Of a DNA stretch of 38,689 bases, positions 15,120 through 23,905 are shown piece by piece (position 1 is the stretch's first letter; the number at the start of each line of letters is the position of its first letter). Under the pieces are notes generated by a model. The model saw only the letters and a list, made by a program, of their open reading frames with translations. It was not told the origin of the DNA and did not search any database. The position numbers and the translations under genes are program-made. The DNA comes from Flavobacteriales bacterium (GTDB taxonomy: Bacteria > Bacteroidota > Bacteroidia > Flavobacteriales > Flavobacteriaceae). The stretch covers positions 1 to 38,689 of the forward strand of contig SGZI01000004.1 of the NCBI GenBank assembly GCA_004213965.1. Direction: 5' to 3'.

Positions 15120-16730
15120 ATGAATAATAGCTCTGATAATTCAAGCAATATTTCATTAGATAATTATGAAATATTTGAATCAAAAATTAGATATAATCTT
15201 TCTGTAAAAGATTTATATGAAATTTCAATTTCAAAAAATTTTGGAAGACTGACTGATCAGGGGGCTTTAGCAATAAATACTGGAAAATTTACAGGAAGAT
15301 CTCCAAAAGATAGATATATAGTTAAAGATAATATTACTGCAGAAAAAGTTTGGTGGGGTGATATAAATATTGCTGTTCAGGAATCTGTATTTGATAATTT
15401 ATATAAAAAAATAGCTAGCCATTTATGTAAAAAAGAGCTGTATGTCAGAGATGCTTTTGCTTGTGCAAATAACGAATGTAAAATAAACATTAGAACCATT
15501 TGTGAATTTCCTTGGAGTGATCTTTTTGTTTATAATATGTTTCTAAGGATCAAGGAGGAGGAAATAAAAGAATTCACAACTGATTGGACAATAATTAATG
15601 CACCTACCTTTTATGCGAATCCAGAAATAGATAATGTAAAAGCTGAAAATTTTTCAATAATTAATTTTACTAAAAGAATTATTATTGTTGGAGGTACTGG
15701 TTATACAGGAGAAATAAAAAAGGGCATTTTTTCAGTACTAAACTTTACTTTACCTGTTTTTAAAAATATTTTACCCATGCATTGTAGTGCCAATACAGGA
15801 AGTAACGGAGACACCTCTATTTTCTTTGGTTTATCTGGAACTGGTAAGACAACTTTGTCTACTGATAGTAGTAGAAGGTTAATAGGTGATGATGAACATG
15901 GATGGAATTCAAATAATCAAATCTTTAATTTTGAGGGAGGTTGTTACGCTAAGGTTATAAATTTGTCAAATGAAAAGGAGCCAGAGATATATAATGCAAT
16001 AAAACCTGGAGCATTGTTAGAGAATGTAATTATTGACGACAATGGTCTAGTTGATTATGAAAATAAATCCATTACTCAAAATACTAGGGTTAGTTATCCT
16101 ATACATTTTATTGAAAATATTATGGTTCCTTCTCAGGGAGAAAACCCTAAAAACATCTTTTTCTTAACAGCAGATGCTTTTGGAGTATTACCTCCTATAT
16201 CAAAATTAAATCCTTCTCAATCTGCATATCATTTTATTTCTGGATATACATCAAAAGTTGCTGGTACCGAGACAGGGATTAATGAGCCAGAACCATCATT
16301 TTCAGCTTGTTTTGGAGCACCATTTATGCCATTACACCCAACAGTTTATGCAAAAATGTTGATTGATAAGATGAAAAACTCAAAAGTCAATGTCTGGTTA
16401 GTTAATACTGGGTGGACTGGCGGCCCGTATGGTATTGGAAAAAGAATGGAGTTGAAATATACAAGAGCTATGATAAATGCTGCAATGGATGGGAAATTAG
16501 ATGAAATAAACAAAAACAATTACCATATTCATTCAGTTTTTAATGTTCAGCAGCCAAGAGAATGCCCTAATGTCCCCTCAGAAATTTTAAGCCCAAGACA
16601 AACTTGGAATAATGATTCAGAATATTATAAAAAGGCATATATGTTATCCAGGTTTTTTGTGCAGAATTTTAATAAATTCAAGGAATTTGCTGATAACAGC
16701 ATTTTAGACGGAGCACCTAACTTAAAATAA
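15120..16730 (+). CDS. pckA: Phosphoenolpyruvate carboxykinase (ATP)
   Basis: A 536-residue ATP-type PEPCK, the usual length, which converts oxaloacetate and ATP to PEP and CO2 in gluconeogenesis. Key sites are visible: the P-loop GLSGTGKTTLS (about 238-248), the metal-binding region MHCSANTGSNGD and the kinase-2 motif IGDDEHGW (about 256-263); RSPKDRYIV near the N-terminus is the substrate-binding arginine segment. It is a single gene, preceded by ~100 very AT-rich bases with a near-consensus TATTTTTA box at 15077-15084. It is tail-to-tail with hemD with a single base between the stop codons. Confidence 0.98.
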   Translation: MNNSSDNSSNISLDNYEIFESKIRYNLSVKDLYEISISKNFGRLTDQGALAINTGKFTGRSPKDRYIVKDNITAEKVWWGDINIAVQESVFDNLYKKIASHLCKKELYVRDAFACANNECKINIRTICEFPWSDLFVYNMFLRIKEEEIKEFTTDWTIINAPTFYANPEIDNVKAENFSIINFTKRIIIVGGTGYTGEIKKGIFSVLNFTLPVFKNILPMHCSANTGSNGDTSIFFGLSGTGKTTLSTDSSRRLIGDDEHGWNSNNQIFNFEGGCYAKVINLSNEKEPEIYNAIKPGALLENVIIDDNGLVDYENKSITQNTRVSYPIHFIENIMVPSQGENPKNIFFLTADAFGVLPPISKLNPSQSAYHFISGYTSKVAGTETGINEPEPSFSACFGAPFMPLHPTVYAKMLIDKMKNSKVNVWLVNTGWTGGPYGIGKRMELKYTRAMINAAMDGKLDEINKNNYHIHSVFNVQQPRECPNVPSEILSPRQTWNNDSEYYKKAYMLSRFFVQNFNKFKEFADNSILDGAPNLK

Positions 16731-16731
16731 C

Positions 16732-17481
16732 CTACTTCTTATTTTTTTTAGATATATAATTGTCTAATGCCATTGTCATTGAAGGAAATTTCGGTGAAGG
16801 AGCATAGATATCTACATTTAGGCCTTTTTCTTCAACTGCCTTTTTTGTTATTGAACCAAATACCGCAATTTTAGTTCCATTTTGTTTAAATTCTGGAAAA
16901 TTATGGAATAGAGATTCTATCCCAGAAGGACTAAAGAAAACTAGCACATCATACGTAACATTAGATAATTCAGATAAATCACTTATAACAGTTTTATAAA
17001 AAACACATCTTTTCCACTTAATATCTAGATCTTCAAGCAGTTTTGGTACCTCAGGTTTTAACTTATCAGTAGTAGGAAGTAAAAAACTCTCGTCTTTATG
17101 TTTAGATATTATAGGGCATAATTCTTCAAAAGATCTTTTTCCTACATAAATCTTCCTTTTTCTGTATACAACATATTTTTGAAGATAGAATGCCACTGCT
17201 TCAGATTGACAAAAATATTTCATAGAATCAGGCACTTTAAACCTCATTCTTTCACATATTCTAAAAAAATGATCTACTGCATACCTGCTTGTTAATATTA
17301 TGGAAGAAAATTTAGATAAATCAAGCTTCTGTAACCTAATCTCTTTAAGAGTTGCTTCTTTTACATGTATAAAAGGAACAAAATCCATTTTCAACTTCCT
17401 TTTTTTTTGAAGTTCAAAAAAGGGTGAATTAACCAATGTTGGTTTAGGTTGTGATATTAAAACTGTCTTTATTTTGCCCAT
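16732..17481 (-). CDS. hemD: Uroporphyrinogen-III synthase
   Basis: A 249-residue HemD-like protein, which closes hydroxymethylbilane to uroporphyrinogen III in haem synthesis. The family is poorly conserved; supporting features are the N-terminal VLISQPKP..NSPFFEL, the middle SFLLPTTDKLKPEVPKLL and the C-terminal VLVFFSPSGIESLFHNFPEFK...KIAVFGSITKKAVEEKGL, the best-conserved stretch. It is second in a minus-strand pair after DUF4271 (22-base gap), an arrangement common in Flavobacteriia. Confidence 0.9.
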   Translation of the reverse strand: MGKIKTVLISQPKPTLVNSPFFELQKKRKLKMDFVPFIHVKEATLKEIRLQKLDLSKFSSIILTSRYAVDHFFRICERMRFKVPDSMKYFCQSEAVAFYLQKYVVYRKRKIYVGKRSFEELCPIISKHKDESFLLPTTDKLKPEVPKLLEDLDIKWKRCVFYKTVISDLSELSNVTYDVLVFFSPSGIESLFHNFPEFKQNGTKIAVFGSITKKAVEEKGLNVDIYAPSPKFPSMTMALDNYISKKNKK

Positions 17482-17503
17482 TATTAAAGATTTAAATCCT
17501 CTC

Positions 17504-18154
17504 TTATAGAGAAATAAAAAAATTATACAATAATATATATGGTATAATTTCGAGTGTGCAAAGATACAAAATAAAATAAAACCAGCTTTTTTTGATGGTT
17601 TTAAGGTGTAAAATGAATGAATTTGAATATCCTACCAATTTTAGGAACAATATTGTTAATACCATTATTATAATGATATATATATTAGGATTAAATACAT
17701 ATATCAGCATTATATTAAAGCAGAGAATAACTAGTCCTATAAGATTATTATAATTTATTTTTTCATTCAAATAGAGTTTAATCAATGATTTTATATTAAA
17801 AAACCATGAAATTCCGATTTCTACTGTATTTTTTAATATTAAGAAAACTACCGTGATTTTAATAATATCAATTATTTCTATAAAATCATATGTTATTCTT
17901 TGATCATTATATGTCAGATTAGACAAGTAAATAAATAAACCAATAGATATAATGAAATTTAATTGCAGAAAGTAATCAAATAGGTAATAAACTGCCTTTT
18001 CATTTTCATATTTTTTTAAATAATAATAATTCCAAAATATTTTACTAAATGAATTAAACTTTTGTTGATTATTATATTTAATAAAAGTAATTACAATTAT
18101 AAGTGATAGTATAATTAATGTAAAAGGATCTCTTATTAATATATCTCTGATCAT
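17504..18154 (-). CDS. DUF4271 membrane protein
   Basis: A 216-residue protein with about six hydrophobic helices (roughly residues 10-27, 66-81, 99-110, 139-154, 156-172, 193-214). The N-terminus (RDPFTLIILSLIIVITFIKYNNQQKF) and position directly upstream of hemD fit DUF4271 of Flavobacteriia. Function is unknown. A TAATTTTG box ends 5 bases before its ATG, so the transcript may be leaderless or nearly so. The composition is extremely AT-rich even for this window. Confidence 0.85.
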   Translation of the reverse strand: MIRDILIRDPFTLIILSLIIVITFIKYNNQQKFNSFSKIFWNYYYLKKYENEKAVYYLFDYFLQLNFIISIGLFIYLSNLTYNDQRITYDFIEIIDIIKITVVFLILKNTVEIGISWFFNIKSLIKLYLNEKINYNNLIGLVILCFNIMLIYVFNPNIYIIIIMVLTILFLKLVGYSNSFILHLKTIKKSWFYFILYLCTLEIIPYILLYNFFISL

Positions 18155-18159
18155 TACTA

Positions 18160-18167
18160 CAAAATTA
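18160..18167 (-). promoter_or_regulatory. -7 promoter box (TAATTTTG) abutting the DUF4271 start
   Basis: On the minus strand TAATTTTG (18167-18160) matches TAnnTTTG. The ATG is at 18154, so the predicted transcription start coincides with the start codon. Confidence 0.4.
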
Positions 18168-18204
18168 TAGATAATAAACTACAAACATTATCATACAAAT
18201 ATTA

Positions 18205-18212
18205 TATTTTTG
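18205..18212 (+). promoter_or_regulatory. -7 promoter box (TATTTTTG) for the GT2-pyrC-DUF4296 operon
   Basis: TATTTTTG matches TAnnTTTG and lies 17 bases before the glycosyltransferase start, giving a leader of about 10-12 bases. Confidence 0.5.
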
Positions 18213-18229
18213 TTTAAAAGACAAAATTA

Positions 18230-18958
18230 ATGAATGATGTATTGATCATAATACCAACTTACAATGAAATTGAAAATATTGATAAAATTATTAGATCTAT
18301 TTTTAATTTATATACTGATGTACATATCCTAGTAGTTGACGATAATTCACCTGATCAAACATCTTCAAAAGTAATAGAACTTCAAGCAATATTTAAGGAG
18401 CAATTACATCTTCAAATTAGAAAGTCTAAATCTGGATTAGGCCCTGCTTACATACATGGATTTAAATGGGCTGTTGACAAAAAATATAATTTTATTTTTG
18501 AAATGGATGCAGATTTCTCCCATGATCCCAAGGATATAAAAAGTCTTTATAATAAATGTAATGAAGGACTGGCTGATTTATGTATTGGATCTAGATATAA
18601 AGAAGGAATTAATGTTGTAAATTGGCCTTTAGGAAGAATAATTTTATCCTTATTTGCTTCATATTATGTTAGATTATTTACAGGGATGAATATTAAAGAC
18701 CCCACTTCTGGATTTGTGTGTTATAAACGAAAAGTAATTGAAAAAATTAATTTGGATATGGTTAAATTTGTTGGATATGCTTTCCAAATTGAAATGAAGT
18801 ATAAATCTTATGTTAATCACTTTAAACTTGTTGAAATTCCAATTGTTTTTAAGGATAGAGCTTATGGTCAATCTAAGTTAAATTCATCAATTATTAAAGA
18901 AGCGGTTTTTGGAGTTATTAGTATGAGAATTAAAAGTTTTTTTTACAAGGATTTTTAG
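18230..18958 (+). CDS. Polyprenyl-phosphate mannosyltransferase-like family 2 glycosyltransferase
   Basis: A 242-residue GT-A glycosyltransferase of the dolichol-phosphate-mannose synthase (DPM1) group. The nucleotide-sugar site is PTYNEIENI and VVDDNSPDQT (35-44), the metal site is EMDADFSHDP (91-100), and the acceptor-side motif is GSRYKEGINVVNWP...TSGFVCYKR. It lacks a C-terminal membrane domain, so it probably associates peripherally with the inner membrane and charges polyprenyl phosphate with mannose or a similar sugar for envelope glycans or protein O-glycosylation. It is the first gene of a run with dihydroorotase (4-base gap) and DUF4296; this order is common in flavobacteria although the roles seem unrelated. 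Confidence 0.93.
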   Translation: MNDVLIIIPTYNEIENIDKIIRSIFNLYTDVHILVVDDNSPDQTSSKVIELQAIFKEQLHLQIRKSKSGLGPAYIHGFKWAVDKKYNFIFEMDADFSHDPKDIKSLYNKCNEGLADLCIGSRYKEGINVVNWPLGRIILSLFASYYVRLFTGMNIKDPTSGFVCYKRKVIEKINLDMVKFVGYAFQIEMKYKSYVNHFKLVEIPIVFKDRAYGQSKLNSSIIKEAVFGVISMRIKSFFYKDF

Positions 18959-18962
18959 CAAG

Positions 18963-20303
18963 ATGAACAGTATTTTAATTAAAAATGGAAGAATAATTAA
19001 TGAAGGGAATGAATTTCTTTCTGATATCTATATCGAGGGTGATAAGATAAAAGAAATATCCCCTTCTATTAGCCCAAAATCATCTGATACAACTACTATT
19101 GATGCTGAGGGAAATTATATTATTCCAGGATTAATAGATGATCAGGTTCATTTTAGAGAACCAGGATTAACAAATAAGGGTGAAATTTACACTGAGTCTA
19201 GAGCAGCAGTTGCTGGAGGCATAACATCTTATTTAGAAATGCCTAATACTATTCCTCAGACAACTACTCAGTCTAAATTAGATGACAAATTTAATATTGC
19301 ATCAAAAAATTCATTAGCAAATTATTCTTTTATGTTTGGAGGCACTAATGATAACATTGAAGAAATTTTAAAATTAGATCCCAAGGAAGTACCAGCATTA
19401 AAAATATTTTTAGGGTCATCTACTGGAAATATGCTTGTAGATAATATTGATGTATTGGAAGAAATATTCTTAAAATGTAATTTACCCATTGCAGTTCATT
19501 GTGAAGATGAGAGTACAATAAAGAAGAATCTTAAACTTTATAGTGAGATATATGGTAAAAAAATTCCTATAAAATTTCATTCAAAAATAAGAAATGAGGA
19601 TGCTTGTTATATTTCTTCATCAATGGCTATTGATTTGGCTAAAAAAACAGGTGCTAGATTACATGTATTTCACATTTCAACTAAAAAGGAAACAAACTTG
19701 TTTACAAACACTATTAATTTAAAAGATAAAAAAATAACATCTGAGGTATGTATTCATCATTTAACATTTACTGATGATGATTATGAAAAATATGGATCAA
19801 GAATTAAGTGGAATCCTTCAATAAAAACCTCAAATGATCAAGATGGTTTGTGGAAAGCATTAAATGATGATAGAATAGATATTATTGCAACTGATCATGC
19901 TCCACACACGTATGAGGAAAAAAACAATGACTATATGAATTGTCCTTCTGGAGGGCCACTAGTTCAACATTCTCTTGTTGCAATGTTGGAAGGATATCAT
20001 AAGAATAAGATAAAATTGGAAAAAATTGTAGAAAAAATGTGTCATAATCCAGCTATTTTATATGAAATAGAAAACAGAGGTTATATTAGGGAAGGATATT
20101 TTGCTGATTTAGTCATTTTTAATCTAAATAATCCATGGACCGTTAATAAAGAAAATATATTATATAAATGTGGTTGGTCTCCTTTTGAAGGCACCACTTT
20201 TAAATCAAGAATATCTCATACAATAGTAAATGGAAATATTGTCTACTTTAATGACAAGATCATTGATAAATATATGGGTAAGAAATTAACTTTTAAAAGA
20301 TGA
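18963..20303 (+). CDS. Dihydroorotase-family amidohydrolase
   Basis: A 446-residue amidohydrolase of the class I dihydroorotase type, third step of pyrimidine synthesis. The TIM-barrel signature is IDDQVHFREPGLTNKG (59-74), and the candidate carbamylated lysine is K147 in PALKIFLGSSTG; metal ligands are H179 (AVHCED), H237 (HVFHIS) and catalytic D311 (ATDHAPHTYEEK). The first His of the usual HxH is Gln (Q61-V-H63). I recall this Gln from other Bacteroidota dihydroorotases, so it may be a lineage feature and not a defect. Its stop overlaps the start of the DUF4296 gene by 4 bases (ATGA type). Confidence 0.92.
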   Translation: MNSILIKNGRIINEGNEFLSDIYIEGDKIKEISPSISPKSSDTTTIDAEGNYIIPGLIDDQVHFREPGLTNKGEIYTESRAAVAGGITSYLEMPNTIPQTTTQSKLDDKFNIASKNSLANYSFMFGGTNDNIEEILKLDPKEVPALKIFLGSSTGNMLVDNIDVLEEIFLKCNLPIAVHCEDESTIKKNLKLYSEIYGKKIPIKFHSKIRNEDACYISSSMAIDLAKKTGARLHVFHISTKKETNLFTNTINLKDKKITSEVCIHHLTFTDDDYEKYGSRIKWNPSIKTSNDQDGLWKALNDDRIDIIATDHAPHTYEEKNNDYMNCPSGGPLVQHSLVAMLEGYHKNKIKLEKIVEKMCHNPAILYEIENRGYIREGYFADLVIFNLNNPWTVNKENILYKCGWSPFEGTTFKSRISHTIVNGNIVYFNDKIIDKYMGKKLTFKR

Positions 20304-20761
20304 AAAAAATAATCTTTATAGTTTTTATTTTTTTTAGTTGTAATAAAGATTCTAAGAAAATAACTGTTCCAGAAAATTTAATATCCCAGGAAAAGATGAT
20401 TGATGTTATTTATGAAATGACTTTAATAAATGTTTCTAAAGGAGTAAACAGGAGTGTTTTAGAAAATAATGGAGTAGTTCCTGATATATATATATATAAT
20501 AAATATAAAATTGATAGCCTTCAGTTTGCTTTAAGTAATGAATTTTATTCTAATGATTTAGATAAATATTTGGAGATATATAATAGTGTTAAAGAAAAGC
20601 TCCAGCAAAACAAACAAATAACACTAGATAGCATTGAAGCTTACAAAAAGGATAGGGCTAGGAGAAGTAAAGAAATTGTAAATAAGAATAGGATGAATTC
20701 GAAAATAAAAGATAGTCTCTTGATCATAAAATCAAGGATGCTTTTGAAAAAAAATAATTAA
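20300..20761 (+). CDS. DUF4296 lipoprotein
   Basis: A 153-residue lipoprotein: signal MKKIIFIVFIFFSC with the lipidated Cys at 14. The helical body opens with the DUF4296 pattern (PENLISQEKMIDVIYEMTLINVSKG) and continues with charged helices and a Lys/Arg-rich C-terminus. It contains YKIDSLQFALSNEFYSNDLDKYLEIYN, the most conserved part of the family. It overlaps the dihydroorotase gene by 4 bases, so it is translationally coupled. Function unknown; it would be membrane-anchored facing the periplasm. Confidence 0.85.
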   Translation: MKKIIFIVFIFFSCNKDSKKITVPENLISQEKMIDVIYEMTLINVSKGVNRSVLENNGVVPDIYIYNKYKIDSLQFALSNEFYSNDLDKYLEIYNSVKEKLQQNKQITLDSIEAYKKDRARRSKEIVNKNRMNSKIKDSLLIIKSRMLLKKNN

Positions 20762-20789
20762 TCAATTAACTTTCAGTATATTTAATTAA

Positions 20790-22088
20790 ATGAAATCAAA
20801 ATCTTTTATAGATGAAATAAAGTGGAGAGGGATGATTCATGATGTCATGCCTGGATTTGAAAATTTTATAAAGGATGAAATCAAATCTGCATATATAGGT
20901 TTTGATCCTACTTCTAATTCATTACACATAGGACATCTATTGCCAATAATGCTATTGACACATTTTCAAAGATCAGGACATCGTCCAATTGCATTAATTG
21001 GCGGAGCAACAGGAATGATTGGAGATCCATCAGGAAAATCAGCAGAAAGAAATTTACTAGATGAGGAGACAATAAAAACCAACCAAAAGCATATTAAGGA
21101 GCAATTATCTCATTTTTTGGATTTTGATAAATCAAAAGAAAATCCGGCGCTATTATTAAATAATTTGGAATGGATGAAAGGATTAACATTTTTAGATTTT
21201 ATTCGTGATATTGGCAAACATATGACAGTTAATTATATGATGGCAAAAGATTCAGTAAAAAATAGAATATCCAGTGATGAAGCAGAAGGTATGAGTTTTA
21301 CAGAATTTTCTTATCAATTAGTTCAGGGGTATGATTTTCTTTATTTGCATAAAAATTTTCAATGCTCTATTCAAATGGGTGGTAGTGATCAATGGGGAAA
21401 TATCACTAGCGGTACTGAGCTAATAAGAAAAATGGCTAATGGCAAAGGATATGCATTAACTTGTCCATTAATAACAAAATCTGATGGCAGTAAGTTTGGA
21501 AAAACACAAGAAGGAAATATTTGGCTTGATGCTACGAAGACCTCTATTTATAAATTTTACCAATATTGGCTAAACACTTCAGATCAAGATGCTGAAAAGT
21601 ATATAAAAATATTTACATTTTTATCAGAGGAAGAAATTAAGAATTTGACATTAGAACATAAAAAAGCTCCCCATTTAAGAACTCTTCAGAAAGTTCTTTC
21701 TAAGGAAATTACTTCAATTGTTCATTCTGATGACGCATATAAAAATGCTCTAAAGGCATCGAACATTTTGTATAGTGAGAACTTTATGAAAGATATTGAA
21801 GTTTTAGATGAATCAATTTTTCTTGAAATATTTGAGGGAGTTCCTCAATATGAAATTCAATCATCTATGATAAAAAATGGTATGGATATGATTTCAGCTT
21901 TATCTGATAAAACAAGTTTTCTAAAATCAAATTCAGAAGCAAGAAGAGCTTTAAAAGAAAATTCAATATCAGTTAATAAGATTAAAGTGCAAGAAGATTA
22001 CATGATAGAAAAAAAGGATTTAATAAGTAATAAATATATCATATTAAATAAGGGAAAGAAAAATACATATATAATTAAAGTAATCTAA
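20790..22088 (+). CDS. tyrS: Tyrosyl-tRNA synthetase
   Basis: A 432-residue class Ic synthetase charging tRNA-Tyr. The HIGH motif is HIGH (46-49), the KMSKS-type loop is KFGKT (within TKSDGSKFGKTQEG), and the tyrosine pocket segment FTEFSYQLVQGYDFLYLHKNFQCSIQMGGSDQWGNI is intact. The C-terminal S4-like RNA-binding domain is present (SNSEARRALKENSISVNKIKV). The length is typical for the family. A TATATTTA box (20777-20784, one mismatch to TAnnTTTG) lies just upstream and may give independent transcription. Confidence 0.98.
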   Translation: MKSKSFIDEIKWRGMIHDVMPGFENFIKDEIKSAYIGFDPTSNSLHIGHLLPIMLLTHFQRSGHRPIALIGGATGMIGDPSGKSAERNLLDEETIKTNQKHIKEQLSHFLDFDKSKENPALLLNNLEWMKGLTFLDFIRDIGKHMTVNYMMAKDSVKNRISSDEAEGMSFTEFSYQLVQGYDFLYLHKNFQCSIQMGGSDQWGNITSGTELIRKMANGKGYALTCPLITKSDGSKFGKTQEGNIWLDATKTSIYKFYQYWLNTSDQDAEKYIKIFTFLSEEEIKNLTLEHKKAPHLRTLQKVLSKEITSIVHSDDAYKNALKASNILYSENFMKDIEVLDESIFLEIFEGVPQYEIQSSMIKNGMDMISALSDKTSFLKSNSEARRALKENSISVNKIKVQEDYMIEKKDLISNKYIILNKGKKNTYIIKVI

Positions 22089-22090
22089 AT

Positions 22091-23071
22091 TCATTCTATT
22101 AGCAGGTTACATCCTCTTTGATCAGAATTATCCAATCTTCCAAGAATTTCAAAATTACCATCCTCATCTATTTTACCTAAATCATCTGTAGCAATAAACG
22201 AACAAGAATTATAATTTGCCAAGTCAATTACATTTACGCCTCCACTTCTAGAGTCAGCTTTAATTGTCATAGGATCTTCAGATTCTCTGATATATACTTT
22301 CATCCATGGCGGACACTGAAATTTTTCATTATTTAATGAATACGCCTGAGACATTAATTCAGTCATTCCATATTCACTATTAATATTTTTTACCCCAAAC
22401 CCATTTTTAAGTATATTATGTAACTCTCTTCTTACTAATTCTTTTCTGTTTCCTTTCATACCACCAGTTTCTATTACTGTAGTTTTATTTAACTTAAATT
22501 TATAATGATCAACTAAATTTAAAAGAGCATAAGAAACACCAAAAAGAATAGTCTCTTTATCCCCATTTTCTAAATAAATTAATTTCTCTTTTAATTCTTG
22601 ATAATTGTTCAGATAGAACCCACTATTTATATTATTAGATTTTTTAATTAAATGATTTACCATATAGATAAGTGATGAATTTTTATTTTCAAGATATGTT
22701 GGTAAGAGTCCTATGATATTAAAATTAGAAGGATCTCCATAGTAGGTAGAAAATATTTTATTAAAGGAATCTTCATAAAGTTTTAAATCTATTACATAAT
22801 GTTTACTTATAGCAGTTTTTGTTGTGCCACTACTATGAAATATTTTATCAACATCTTCATTAGATGAAACAATTTTATGAGTCTTAAAGAATTGAATTGG
22901 TAAAAATGGAATTTCAACAGAAGATTTAACATTACTAGGGTTTTTATCTGTTAATTCACAGAATTTCCTATAAATTTTGTTGTTATTAAATTGATAGTTA
23001 AAAATTTCTATTGAGAATTTTTCAAATTCTTTTTTAGATTTAATATTTAAGATTTTACTTGGATTAATCAC
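22091..23071 (-). CDS. LuxE-like acyl-protein synthetase / acyl-activating enzyme
   Basis: A 326-residue protein of the LuxE (acyl-protein synthetase) branch of the ANL adenylating superfamily. The phosphate-binding loop is FHSSGTTKTAISKH (78-91), the aromatic-acidic motif is SEYGMTELMSQAYS (232-245), and ATDDLGKIDEDGNFEILGR (294-312) matches the A7/A8-like region. It is shorter than acyl-CoA synthetases and lacks their mobile C-terminal domain, as LuxE does. It probably activates a fatty acid for transfer to a protein thiol, but no LuxC or LuxD partner is visible. Its neighbours are tyrS (convergent, 2-base gap) and a two-component system (divergent, 156 bases). Biological role unknown. Confidence 0.85.
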   Translation of the reverse strand: MINPSKILNIKSKKEFEKFSIEIFNYQFNNNKIYRKFCELTDKNPSNVKSSVEIPFLPIQFFKTHKIVSSNEDVDKIFHSSGTTKTAISKHYVIDLKLYEDSFNKIFSTYYGDPSNFNIIGLLPTYLENKNSSLIYMVNHLIKKSNNINSGFYLNNYQELKEKLIYLENGDKETILFGVSYALLNLVDHYKFKLNKTTVIETGGMKGNRKELVRRELHNILKNGFGVKNINSEYGMTELMSQAYSLNNEKFQCPPWMKVYIRESEDPMTIKADSRSGGVNVIDLANYNSCSFIATDDLGKIDEDGNFEILGRLDNSDQRGCNLLIE

Positions 23072-23227
23072 AGGTTAAATATAAATGAAAAAGAGCACTA
23101 AATTATTAATGTTCTTTAATTAGAATATTAAAAAATGTAATAATAGATATTCCATCATACTTAATATCTTCTTTTTTATTTAGATCTAATTTTATAAGTT
23201 GGTATCTTTACGAATAATAACAAGACT

Positions 23228-23905
23228 ATGAATCCTGAAGATATTAAAATTTTACTTGTTGATGATGAACCAGATATTTTAGAAATAATCTCTTATTCTC
23301 TAAAAAATGCTGGGTATAATATTTATACTGCCACAAATGGATTTGAGGCAGTAGAGCAGGCATCTAAGATAGAGCCACATTTAATTATTTTGGATGTAAT
23401 GATGCCTGAAATGGATGGAATTGAAGCTTGTGAGATCATAAGAAAAACTGAAAAAATTAAAAATACTTTAATTACTTTTCTTTCTGCCCGTGGAGAAGAT
23501 TACAGTCAAATTGCAGGATTCAATGCTGGAGCAGATGATTATTTAACAAAACCAATCAAACCTAAAATTTTGTTAAGTAAGGTAAAATCCCTTCTTAGAA
23601 GAATGTCAATAGATCAGGATGAAGTTATTGAGTTAGAAGACTTAATTATTGATAGGTCTAGCTATAAGGTTTCAATTAGTGGAAATGAATTAAATTTACC
23701 TAGAAAGGAATTTGAATTGCTATATTTGTTAGCATCCAGGCCAGGGAAAGTTTTCAAAAGAGAATATATTCTTGAATCTGTTTGGGGTAAAGATGTAATA
23801 GTGGGTGACAGGACAATAGATGTTCATATTAGAAAACTTAGAGAAAAAATAGGAGATACTTTTTTTAAAACTATTAAAGGCGTTGGATATAAATTTGTTA
23901 TTTAA
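23228..23905 (+). CDS. OmpR-family response regulator (RprY-like)
   Basis: A 225-residue regulator. The receiver domain (1-118) has the acidic pair D12-D13, phospho-acceptor D56 (LIILDVMMPEMDG), S86 in LITFLSARGED and K108 in DDYLTKPIKP; the C-terminal winged helix (about 128-225) has RKEFELLYLLASRPGKVFKREYILESVWG and DVHIRKLREKIG...KTIKGVGYKF. It resembles Bacteroides RprY. The stop overlaps the start of the sensor kinase (TAATG). A near-consensus TATCTTTA box lies at 23203-23210. Confidence 0.96.
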   Translation: MNPEDIKILLVDDEPDILEIISYSLKNAGYNIYTATNGFEAVEQASKIEPHLIILDVMMPEMDGIEACEIIRKTEKIKNTLITFLSARGEDYSQIAGFNAGADDYLTKPIKPKILLSKVKSLLRRMSIDQDEVIELEDLIIDRSSYKVSISGNELNLPRKEFELLYLLASRPGKVFKREYILESVWGKDVIVGDRTIDVHIRKLREKIGDTFFKTIKGVGYKFVI

